DNA of 14,162 bases from Desulfobacterales bacterium (GTDB lineage: Bacteria > Desulfobacterota > Desulfobacteria > Desulfobacterales > C00003106): the NCBI GenBank assembly GCA_030672555.1, contig DAOVGD010000011.1, positions 1-14,162 on the forward strand, in the 5' to 3' direction. Positions 1 to 6,600 of this stretch are shown here, one piece after another; within the stretch, counting starts at the first letter, position 1, and every line of letters starts with the position of its first letter. The notes beneath the pieces are model-generated. The model saw only the letters and a program-made list of their open reading frames with translations. It did no database searches and was not told where the DNA came from. Position numbers and translations under genes: made by a program.

Positions 1-2
1 TT

Positions 3-242
3 AAGCTGGCGGAGGCCGACTTAAAAAAGCAGTCGAAGTTTGAAGAGGCCAAGATTGTTGACACAGTGGCCACAAAAGCCGTGGAGACATGCTATAACTA
101 CTACAAGATCGACCCCCAAAAGATCGGTGACCGTTTCGGCATTGTCATCTTCTCATTGATCTTTTATGTGGCTTACACCATGTGGTACGGCTTTGCCATC
201 TTGTTCATGTTTGAAGGATGGGGTTTGAGGCTGGAACATTGA
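3..242 (+). CDS. C-terminal tail of an unidentified membrane-anchored protein (5' partial)
   Basis: An open frame enters from the left edge and ends at TGA 240-242, giving the last 79 residues of a protein whose start lies outside the window. The tail begins with a charged, helical stretch (KKQSKFEEAK) and continues through about 40 polar residues. It then has one hydrophobic segment (about residues 49-71 of the fragment, FGIVIFSLIFYVAYTMWYG) and a short tail ending LEH. It therefore looks like a membrane protein whose last helix is close to the C terminus. I do not recognise the family. It is the only plus-strand gene seen, convergent with dikinase 1, and a strong hairpin follows its stop by 18 bases. 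That it is coding is supported by the uninterrupted frame and sensible composition; its function is unknown. Confidence 0.6.
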   Translation, partial: KLAEADLKKQSKFEEAKIVDTVATKAVETCYNYYKIDPQKIGDRFGIVIFSLIFYVAYTMWYGFAILFMFEGWGLRLEH

Positions 243-260
243 TTTGACTCGACAACGTGT

Positions 261-289
261 CATGGTAGGGCCGTCAAGGCCCTGCCATG
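261..289 (+). terminator. Stem-loop after the plus-strand tail gene
   Basis: Twelve-base arms at 261-272 and 278-289 (CATGGTAGGGCC / GGCCCTGCCATG) pair fully with one G-U wobble around a GTCAA loop, 18 bases after the stop of the partial plus-strand gene. There is no clear U-tract after it, so it is either a weak terminator or a 3'-end stabilising hairpin. Confidence 0.5.
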
Positions 290-315
290 AACAAGCCCAA
301 TTGCTTCTTGTAATC

Positions 316-387
316 GTCCGTTGTCTGTAGTCCGTTGCATTAAAAAACGATCTTCTTGCAACGGACAACGGGCCACTGACAACGGAC
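316..387. repeat. Inverted pair of 7-bp-period repeats (GTCCGTT type)
   Basis: The left arm reads as heptads GTCCGTT, GTCTGTA, GTCCGTT (316-336). The right arm reads as AACGGAC, AACGGGC, CACTGAC, AACGGAC (360-387). The arms are reverse complements, with a perfect inner 10-base match (330-339 with 357-366). It occupies part of the 403-base gap between the tail gene and dikinase 1, in which no gene is visible. Confidence 0.75.
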
Positions 388-450
388 ATTTCAGTAGCTT
401 TGACCTCTAATAAGTTTCCTCCAACGATTCCCTTTTTGTAATCACTAATG

Positions 451-649
451 TTGATGACTTCGTAAAAAGTCCCTGATGAGCCTCTTTTGGTCTTATCATC
501 TATCAGTGATCATTGATCATTGGGCATTGATCATTGGGCATTTACCATTAAAAAAATGACAGATGACAAATGTGAAATGATCAATGCCAAATGATAGTCT
601 TATCAAGTGACCAATCAGGCGAATTAGGGACTTTTTACGAAGTCATCAA
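451..649. repeat. MITE-like composite element with 24-bp perfect terminal inverted repeats
   Basis: Bases 451-474 and 626-649 are exact reverse complements (24 bp, beginning TTGATGACTTCG). Between them lies a second, nested inverted pair of degenerate heptads: TCATTGA-type units at 496-551 facing AATGAYA-type units at 555-596. The whole 199-bp unit has no coding capacity. Its right end contains the stop codon of dikinase 1 (TGA, read on the minus strand at 648-646). It looks like a miniature mobile or palindromic intergenic element; mobility is inferred only from the structure. Confidence 0.7.
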
Positions 650-3234
650 TGTTTCCTCTCAAACGTATAATTCCCCTTAAAAAACTCATCCACATACCAT
701 CCAACCTGGCCATCATCAGACAAGACCATGTCCAAAAGGCGAACCGATCCAAGGAGCCTGCCCAGCATGTCGAGTTTCTCCTGAAGACGATCGCAGTCGT
801 ACTTTTTCAACTCGCCTCTCAACATATCACCTTTTAGTTCCACCTTGAATCGCAACCTCTTGAGGATTAACGCTATGAGACGCGCCCGCCTGGAGCGCCT
901 TCCGATATCGGCCGCCCCCCCTTTAAAGGAGAACGTGATATAATTATCATTCACCTCAGGGCCGCAGTATGTATCGAGAGTGGCAAAATGATATCCCAGC
1001 CGGGAATTAAAATTGAGGTATTCACCGGATATGACGGCATAATTCGGTCCTCCCATCCGGCCTTCCTTCATAGGGTCGCGAAATACAGATTCGGCCACAA
1101 TTGATGTAAATCCGCGCCAATCTACTCCGACATCGCCTGACCAGTCAACATCTTTGTGCGTCATTCCTTTTAATAGTGCCCTGAAGGGTATGGACATCAC
1201 ATCTTTGGTCTGTGCTTCACGCGCTCCAGGATCTACCGAGAGACCACCTCCCAAATCAACGACGTATATGTTTACGGGGAGATAAGCGCGAAGGTGCACC
1301 GCAATACTCTTTTCGACTTCAACGTCATCACCAATTCGAAACATCTCCTGCATTGCCATCTCATGGGCAAAACGTAGGATGTCATGGATCGTCTGACATC
1401 CTTCCGGCGCAAAATTCTCGTAATTGGGATCGGTCAGGTTCAAGGGAGCGATTTTCTTTAAGGACGACTGGAGCGATTTATACGTGGGGCTCCCCTTCAT
1501 GGGGTTAATTGTTATTTCCTCGTGTAAGAGTTGTTCTACACGCCCCTCATAAATAACCCCGTTTGTGGCATCCACTGTAATCTCTTTGCCATGGGGGATG
1601 GTCGCCGTGCCGGAACCGGTTCCCACCAGGGTGGGAATGCGAAATTCCCTGGCCACGGAAGCCATGTGGCCGGTAACACTCCCCACGTCGGTTACAATGG
1701 CCTGTACGCGGCCGATAACCGGGACATAGCGGGGGGATGTTTGTTGGGCAATCAATATAGAGCCTTCAGGCACGCCGGGGAGATTGTGTTCTGAAGTTAA
1801 TATATAAGCCAATCCGGTAGCCACCCCTTCTGAAGCTGTTACGCCTTCTCTCAGCACTATCGGATGGTCGGGGAACTCTTCTTGTGCGTTATCCGCGGAT
1901 GTCCCGGCAATCTTGTCCTTGCTCAATTTCAAAGATCGCTTCAGGGGTCGTGCCTGTAAAATGTAGAACCTGTCGTTCTGATCCATGGCCCACTCGATAT
2001 CAAGAGCTACACCGTAGTGCCCCTCCAACCGCAAGCCATAATCAACCAACATCTCTATTTGTGCCGGCTCAAGACAGGGCCTGTCCTTCATATCGTCGGG
2101 GACCGATTCTTCCCTGAGACCATCACTAACGCCAGACCTGAGCATGGTTGCTTTGGTAACCACTGTTGAATCCTGGATCCGTCTGTCTTTCTTATTAATC
2201 TCGTAATAATCGGTAAGTATTGAACCTTCCACCGCGCCTGCGCACAATCCCCAAACAGCGCTGATCAGAATAACCGAATGTCGGCTGTCATGCGGATCAA
2301 CGGTATACATGACACCACTGACCTTTGCGTCAATCATCATGACACAAGCCACGGACATGATAACATCCTGATCCATATATCCCTTACTCCGGCGATAAAA
2401 AATTGCCCGGGGATTAAAGGTGCTCGACACCACCTCTTTATATGCATTGATCAGATTTTCCTGGCCCACATTGAGGACCGTGGAGTGTTGGCCTGCAAAG
2501 CTCGCCTCGGAATCTTCAGTGGTAGCGCTACTTCTGACCGAAATACGGATATCAGGTCCAAGTTTTTGCCGCAGCTCACCAAATGCCTGAATAATAGCCC
2601 TTTCCAGATCTATTGGAAGTTCAGCCTCCAAGATCATGGACCGTATTTTGTCGCTGACTTTCATCAGGCTCTCAGTATCATTGACATCCAGGTGCCTCAG
2701 TTTACTGTCCACCAGATCGGCCAGGTTATTATGCTCCATGAAATGCTGACAGGCATAAGCGGTTACCGCAAACCCCTGGGGTACGGGAAGGTTGACACGG
2801 TTAAAGACCTCGCCGAGGTTGGCGGCTTTACCACCAACGTCATCAACACTTTCCTGACTGAGTCTTTCAAGCGGAAAAACAAAATTTGTCTTATCAAGTT
2901 TCTTCTTCCTTTCCAGCTCGGCAAGGATACCAGCGCCTATTGTGTCGGCAGCATCAAAAAGCCCGGGATATTTTCCGCCTGACAGGGCATTCAGGTCTTC
3001 AACAATATTAAGCGCCTCTCCTATTAATATTTCCGACTGGACCAGTACATAACCCATGTTAAAAGGCTTGTCCTCGTAAAAGAGATGCTCCAGGTCGGTT
3101 ATGATTTCAAGGGCACGATTGTTTCCGGCTAATATGCTGGTAAAGTACCGGTACTTGCGCTGAAAACCGGCCTTGTCCGGCGCAATGCGTGCACTAATCG
3201 TACTCTTTCTAAACAGATCAAAAAATTTGAACAT
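646..3234 (-). CDS. PEP-synthase-like dikinase 1 lacking the PEP/pyruvate barrel
   Basis: An 862-residue protein. Residues 1-110 are a helical N-terminal domain of unknown role. About 115-435 match the ATP-binding PPDK_N domain of PEP synthase: GGKAANLGE (134-142), RSSATTEDS (234-242), GVMYTVDP (307-314) and QARP (427-430). About 460-570 are the swivelling PEP-utilising domain, with VTGHMAS giving the likely phosphoacceptor His523. In canonical PEP synthase or PPDK a TIM barrel binding PEP/pyruvate would follow. Here residues 600-862 are a different domain, with HDILRFAHEMAM, VDLGGG and NDNYITFSFKGG. It should therefore transfer ATP-derived phosphate to His and then to an unknown acceptor. 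ATG 3234 is preceded by GGAAGGA at a rather long spacing. The paralogue at 8243-10837 has the same architecture. It is the last gene of the minus-strand series, behind a hairpin that may attenuate it. The architecture call is firm; the substrate is unknown. Confidence 0.85.
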   Translation of the reverse strand: MFKFFDLFRKSTISARIAPDKAGFQRKYRYFTSILAGNNRALEIITDLEHLFYEDKPFNMGYVLVQSEILIGEALNIVEDLNALSGGKYPGLFDAADTIGAGILAELERKKKLDKTNFVFPLERLSQESVDDVGGKAANLGEVFNRVNLPVPQGFAVTAYACQHFMEHNNLADLVDSKLRHLDVNDTESLMKVSDKIRSMILEAELPIDLERAIIQAFGELRQKLGPDIRISVRSSATTEDSEASFAGQHSTVLNVGQENLINAYKEVVSSTFNPRAIFYRRSKGYMDQDVIMSVACVMMIDAKVSGVMYTVDPHDSRHSVILISAVWGLCAGAVEGSILTDYYEINKKDRRIQDSTVVTKATMLRSGVSDGLREESVPDDMKDRPCLEPAQIEMLVDYGLRLEGHYGVALDIEWAMDQNDRFYILQARPLKRSLKLSKDKIAGTSADNAQEEFPDHPIVLREGVTASEGVATGLAYILTSEHNLPGVPEGSILIAQQTSPRYVPVIGRVQAIVTDVGSVTGHMASVAREFRIPTLVGTGSGTATIPHGKEITVDATNGVIYEGRVEQLLHEEITINPMKGSPTYKSLQSSLKKIAPLNLTDPNYENFAPEGCQTIHDILRFAHEMAMQEMFRIGDDVEVEKSIAVHLRAYLPVNIYVVDLGGGLSVDPGAREAQTKDVMSIPFRALLKGMTHKDVDWSGDVGVDWRGFTSIVAESVFRDPMKEGRMGGPNYAVISGEYLNFNSRLGYHFATLDTYCGPEVNDNYITFSFKGGAADIGRRSRRARLIALILKRLRFKVELKGDMLRGELKKYDCDRLQEKLDMLGRLLGSVRLLDMVLSDDGQVGWYVDEFFKGNYTFERKH

Positions 3235-3289
3235 AGCAAAGACATTCCTTCCGTTTTTCTTCAGGGCTAAACAAGGCGAAAAATGAAGA

Positions 3290-3311
3290 ACCCTGCAGCA
3301 AGCTGCAGGGT
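3290..3311 (-). terminator. Perfect hairpin between the receiver gene and dikinase 1, probable intrinsic terminator/attenuator
   Basis: The arms ACCCTGCAG (3290-3298) and CTGCAGGGT (3303-3311) pair perfectly around a 4-base loop. Read on the minus strand it is followed by a T-rich run (TCTTCATTTTTC). It lies 170 bases after the receiver stop and 56 bases before the ATG of dikinase 1, so it may end the receiver transcript or limit read-through into the dikinase. Confidence 0.6.
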
Positions 3312-3335
3312 ATCACAAGGTAATCCCTTTATATC

Positions 3336-3401
3336 CCCCTCACCCTAACCCTCTCCCCCAGTCATCGACCCTGAGGCCTCAGACCCGAAGGGGGGAGAGG
3401 G
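3336..3401. repeat. CCCTCACCC-type G/C-rich dispersed hairpin, copy 1
   Basis: C-rich arm 3336-3359 faces G-rich arm 3390-3401. CCCTCTCCCCC at 3349-3359 is the exact complement of 3391-3401, and the loop holds a perfect 12-base palindrome (CTGAGGCCTCAG, 3371-3382). Related copies occur at about 3950-3992 and 6475-6572. Confidence 0.7.
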
Positions 3402-3480
3402 AACTAACGGAAACCCTACCGCAAGCGGATGGGGTATAAAAAAGCTTAATCAAGAATAGAGGATAAAAGGCTGGCGCTTA

Positions 3481-3894
3481 CTACTTTGACTCAGCGGTCT
3501 CCTGCAGTTGGCGCAGTTGTGTTTTCATCTTTTGCCACTCCAGAGCCCTGTCGATAGCAATCAGTATCTGTTCCTTACGGAAGGGCTTTGTGATATAATC
3601 ATAGGCGCCTTTGCGTACAGCCTCTTCTGCCGACTCAATGGAACCATAGGCAGTAATAATAAGTATAGGAATATTGCTATCCATCTTTCTAATCTCAGCG
3701 ATGAGTTCTACACCATCCATACCTGGCATCTTGAGATCAGAGATCACCAGATCGTAGTCTTCTGTTTTGACCAATTCAAGTACCTCTAAAGGATTACTGG
3801 TGGTGGTTACCTGGTGATTAGTCTTTTCCCTAATGATCATAGCAAGAAGAGCAAGCATATCGAGTTCATCGTCCACGATTAAAATATGCGCCAT
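3481..3894 (-). CDS. Stand-alone CheY/NtrC-type receiver domain response regulator
   Basis: A 137-residue single-domain response regulator. It has the full phosphorylation site: acidic pair Asp8/Asp9 (LIVDDE), phosphoacceptor Asp53 (VISDLKMPGMDG), Thr81 (IITAYGS) and Lys103 (ITKPFR). The receiver resembles those of NtrC-family regulators, but the protein stops after a short helical tail (about 115-137). It has no AAA+ ATPase, DNA-binding or enzymatic output domain. The ATG at 3894 follows GGGAGGT at good spacing. It lies downstream of two histidine kinases in the same orientation, so it is their probable phosphorylation target. Its output must be by protein contact or as a phosphorelay intermediate, because no effector domain is encoded. 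The gap of about 260 bases to the upstream kinase is filled with repeats, so co-transcription is plausible but not proven. Confidence 0.93.
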   Translation of the reverse strand: MAHILIVDDELDMLALLAMIIREKTNHQVTTTSNPLEVLELVKTEDYDLVISDLKMPGMDGVELIAEIRKMDSNIPILIITAYGSIESAEEAVRKGAYDYITKPFRKEQILIAIDRALEWQKMKTQLRQLQETAESK

Positions 3895-3933
3895 CTTTAC
3901 CTCCCGTGCAGGCAGAACGCCTGAGTTTAGTCG

Positions 3934-4018
3934 GTGTCCATTCAGAAGCTCCCTCTCCCCCCACCCTGACCCTCCCCCGTCAAGGGGGAGGGGATTTAAG
4001 GTATTTTTGCATGGACAC
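3934..4018. repeat. Repeat element with GTGTCCAT ends and an internal G/C hairpin, copy 2 of the CCCTC family
   Basis: GTGTCCAT (3934-3941) and ATGGACAC (4011-4018) are perfect inverted ends. Inside are a C-rich stretch and a perfect hairpin, CCCTCCCCC (3970-3978), GTCAA loop, GGGGGAGGG (3984-3992). It lies 39 bases upstream of the receiver start and has no coding content. Confidence 0.65.
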
Positions 4019-4023
4019 TAGTT

Positions 4024-4151
4024 AGTTCAAAGCTGAAAGCTCAAAGCGAAAATTGAGCATTTATCATTAAAAAAAATAATACCTCAATTGAGCAAAGGAC
4101 TCAATTGATATACGAAATCATCAATAGTCAATCGAAAATCGTCAATGCTCC
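4024..4151. repeat. 7-bp-period repeats between the dCache kinase and the receiver
   Basis: Heptads AGTTCAA, AGCTGAA, AGCTCAA, AGCGAAA (4024-4051) are followed by an A-rich centre. A second heptad run follows: ATCATCA, ATAGTCA, ATCGAAA, ATCGTCA, ATGCTCC (4117-4151). The period is clear although the units differ. With the element at 3934-4018 it fills the whole intergenic gap, and no gene is seen there. Confidence 0.6.
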
Positions 4152-4157
4152 TTAGGT

Positions 4158-6470
4158 TTAATCAGAAATTTGCTTACTACCCGAAGGAGCAACAGGCAAA
4201 GACACCGTGAAGGTAGTACCCTTTCTCTCCCTGTCCTCCTCTTCAGCAACTGTCTCAAAGGTTATGTCTCCGTCATACTTGGTCACGATACCATAACTGA
4301 CCGAAAGCCCCAGTCCTGTCCCCTCCCCTACCCTTTTTGTGGTGAAAAAGGCATCAAATATCTTGTCTCTGTATTCCCTTTTAATACCCTGTCCTGTATC
4401 CTTGAAAAGGATCTCCACTTTGTTGCCAGGGATATTACGTCTGGTAGCAACAGTCAAAACCCCTCCTTCTTCCATAGCGCCAAAAGCATTGGTAATAAAA
4501 TTCATGAAGACCTGCTGTAAGTGTCCTGAATCTCCCCTTACTTTTGGCAAATCTTCTGCAAGGTTCTTCACTAAGGTGATCTTTTTTGTAACCAGGACAT
4601 TCTCAACCACAGAAATCACCCTTTCAAGGTTTAGATTGACATCAGTAGAATACTCGCTTGTCTCAGGATATCTGGCAAAGCCCAGAATGCTTTCAACAAT
4701 CCTTTTGCAATTAAGCGCTTGCCTCTCTATGGCTTCTACAATCTCATGAATCTTGCTACCAGGATCAATCTTCTCTAAGAGAAGATCGCTAAAACCAATG
4801 ATTACCGCCACTGGGTTATTGAGTTCATGGGCTACACCGGCAGTCAATTTTCCCAGAGAGGCCAACTTTTCTGTATTATACATCTGTTCTTCTTCCAGCT
4901 TCTTTCTCTCTGTAATATCCCTCGAGATTCCCAGAGCGGCAAATACCTCGCCGCTTTCATCCTTAAGGGCTACGAAGTTGCTGGTAAACCAGTACTCACG
5001 TTTCCCGATTTCCACTGGATACTTTACGTTTATGTTCCTTCCTGTATTGAACACCTGGCTGATAAAGCTCATCTGCAATTCTGCACTCTTTGCAGAGAAA
5101 AGATCACACATACTCTTGCCGATCAGATCTTCCGGGCGTCCTTTAAAGAAATTGGCGGCACATCTATTCATGGACAGGAAATTTCCATTTTCATCCACGC
5201 TAAAGATCAGGTCCTCTGCACTTTCTACAAGGGTTTTGTATTTCTCCTGTGATTTTTTCAGCTCCTCCAGCGATTTTTTCAGGTCTTCCGTTTTATTCAT
5301 CACCTCTGCTTCAAGTGTCTTGGCCCAGCGTCTCTCAAAACTTATGACATACACGCCACTTAAAATAATAACAAAGATAATGACACCTTGAAGATAGAAC
5401 TGGCGGATGTAAACCGAATGGATTGTACCCTCAACCTCGCTCATCGGGGCCACTACAGCCACCGCCCATGACCACTTAGGACGGGACCCCAAGTTTAGAT
5501 GAACGGGTGCATAGGCAATCAATTTTTTCATCTCGGCTTCTATACCCCGGTGCCACCCGGAGATATACCACCCGGTTCCTTCCTCACCTTTAAGCATCCT
5601 TTCCTTCTGAATCATATTAATCCGGGCGAAAGAAATCTTGGGTTTTTTTGCAGCACGGACCTTAAAGGCATCCTCTCCGATAAAGTCCCTTTGGGGATGG
5701 TATAGGAATACACCTCTGCCATCTATAACCCAGACATATCCTGTTTTGCCTGATTTTATATCTTTGATAGCCTTTTTAACTAAGTGGGTAACATCTACAG
5801 TAAATAGAAGCACGCCAGCTAAGCGACCGGTAGGCACTGGATAGGCCGCATCAACAGATTCCTCATAAGTAGGTGTCGCCAATATCATAACAAGTTTTCC
5901 AGGATACTCTACATGCTCTCCTGTAAGCTCACTCACATAAATCCTATTCTTATTTTCCTTCAGATTAGCCCACTTAAAGTGCTCTGTATCTCTGAAATGG
6001 CCCTGTACTACGCGGGGGACCCCCCGTCCATCAACGACATAGGCTGTTTTTCCCTTGTCCTCTATCAGTCTTATTTCTAATACCCCCTCATCCTTAAGGG
6101 CGGAAAAGGTTCTATTCATGCGGCTGCCCCAGGATACCTCCTCCAGATATTGAATGGATGGAGAGAGGTTTAGCAGTGAAAGCTCGTTCCTAATGAAATT
6201 CAGACTGCCTTGCATTCCATTGGTGGCATACTTGGCTAATACCAATTGCTGCTGGTTAAAATCCTCACAGATAATCTCTTTCATTTGTCTGGCAGAGGTT
6301 ATGCCCAGATAGAGGGCACCCATAAGTAGCACCATTATGAGAATGCCAACAACAACGACAGCCTTTCTTATGTTGTAGTATTTGTTCTTAAAATACCCTT
6401 TTTCTTCATTCACCATGCTTAACCCCGGAATGATCTTGCCTTCAAGAAGCAATATGTCCGACAACCCCAT
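4158..6470 (-). CDS. Membrane sensor histidine kinase (dCache-PAS-HisKA-HATPase)
   Basis: A 770-residue hybrid-free histidine kinase. TM1 is at about 37-58 and TM2 at about 357-378. The roughly 300 residues between them look like a double-Cache extracytoplasmic sensor (for example YVVDGRGVP near 144-152, and GKTGYVWVIDGRGVFLYHP at 241-259). Then come a coiled coil (about 380-410), a PAS domain (about 411-520, ending GISRDITERKK) and HisKA with the H-box AGVAHELNNP, His548. The HATPase has N-box Asn657/Asn661, DTGQGI (691-696) and GEGTGLGLS (715-723). It should autophosphorylate and pass phosphate to the receiver at 3481-3894. The first ATG (6470) has a GGAGAGGGG ribosome site that comes from the adjoining repeat. 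Met19 (6416) is an alternative start with a weaker site. Its kinase core is strikingly similar, even at DNA level, to that of the next kinase upstream. The ligand is unknown. Confidence 0.93.
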   Translation of the reverse strand: MGLSDILLLEGKIIPGLSMVNEEKGYFKNKYYNIRKAVVVVGILIMVLLMGALYLGITSARQMKEIICEDFNQQQLVLAKYATNGMQGSLNFIRNELSLLNLSPSIQYLEEVSWGSRMNRTFSALKDEGVLEIRLIEDKGKTAYVVDGRGVPRVVQGHFRDTEHFKWANLKENKNRIYVSELTGEHVEYPGKLVMILATPTYEESVDAAYPVPTGRLAGVLLFTVDVTHLVKKAIKDIKSGKTGYVWVIDGRGVFLYHPQRDFIGEDAFKVRAAKKPKISFARINMIQKERMLKGEEGTGWYISGWHRGIEAEMKKLIAYAPVHLNLGSRPKWSWAVAVVAPMSEVEGTIHSVYIRQFYLQGVIIFVIILSGVYVISFERRWAKTLEAEVMNKTEDLKKSLEELKKSQEKYKTLVESAEDLIFSVDENGNFLSMNRCAANFFKGRPEDLIGKSMCDLFSAKSAELQMSFISQVFNTGRNINVKYPVEIGKREYWFTSNFVALKDESGEVFAALGISRDITERKKLEEEQMYNTEKLASLGKLTAGVAHELNNPVAVIIGFSDLLLEKIDPGSKIHEIVEAIERQALNCKRIVESILGFARYPETSEYSTDVNLNLERVISVVENVLVTKKITLVKNLAEDLPKVRGDSGHLQQVFMNFITNAFGAMEEGGVLTVATRRNIPGNKVEILFKDTGQGIKREYRDKIFDAFFTTKRVGEGTGLGLSVSYGIVTKYDGDITFETVAEEEDRERKGTTFTVSLPVAPSGSKQISD

Positions 6471-6474
6471 TATC

Positions 6475-6572
6475 CCCTCTCCCCAAGGGGGAGAGGGTTA
6501 GGGTGAGGGGTTATAAATCATAAATCAATATGTTATCACCCTCACCCCAGCCCTCTCCCTCAAGGGAGAGGG
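6475..6572. repeat. Two inverted copies of the CCCTCACCC-type repeat between the kinases
   Basis: Hairpin 6475-6497 (CCCTCTCCCC / GGGGAGAGGG) and hairpin 6551-6572 (CCCTCTCCCT / AGGGAGAGGG) are themselves arms of a larger imperfect inverted repeat: the GGGTTAGGGTGAGGGG side at 6495-6510 faces the CACCCTCACCCC side at 6537-6548. An A/T-rich centre lies between. It fills the 130-base gap between the two histidine kinase genes and supplies the ribosome-binding sequence of the downstream one. Confidence 0.7.
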
Positions 6573-6600
6573 AGTTTTCGGACAACCTCATAGATGACAC

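Noticed and set aside
153..389. A 78-codon minus-strand frame at the left edge
   Set aside because: It overlaps the plus-strand tail gene and runs through the GTCCGTT heptad repeats; no coding pattern.
496..596. CRISPR-like array
   Set aside because: Repeats are 7-bp, degenerate and contiguous, with no spacers and no cas genes.
2278..2982. A 234-codon open frame on the plus strand inside dikinase 1
   Set aside because: It lies wholly antisense to a well-supported dikinase with recognisable motifs, has no domain-like pattern, and is best explained as a shadow frame.
4753..5391. A 212-codon plus-strand frame inside the dCache kinase
   Set aside because: Antisense to the PAS and HisKA coding region; serine/leucine-rich composition typical of a reverse-frame shadow.
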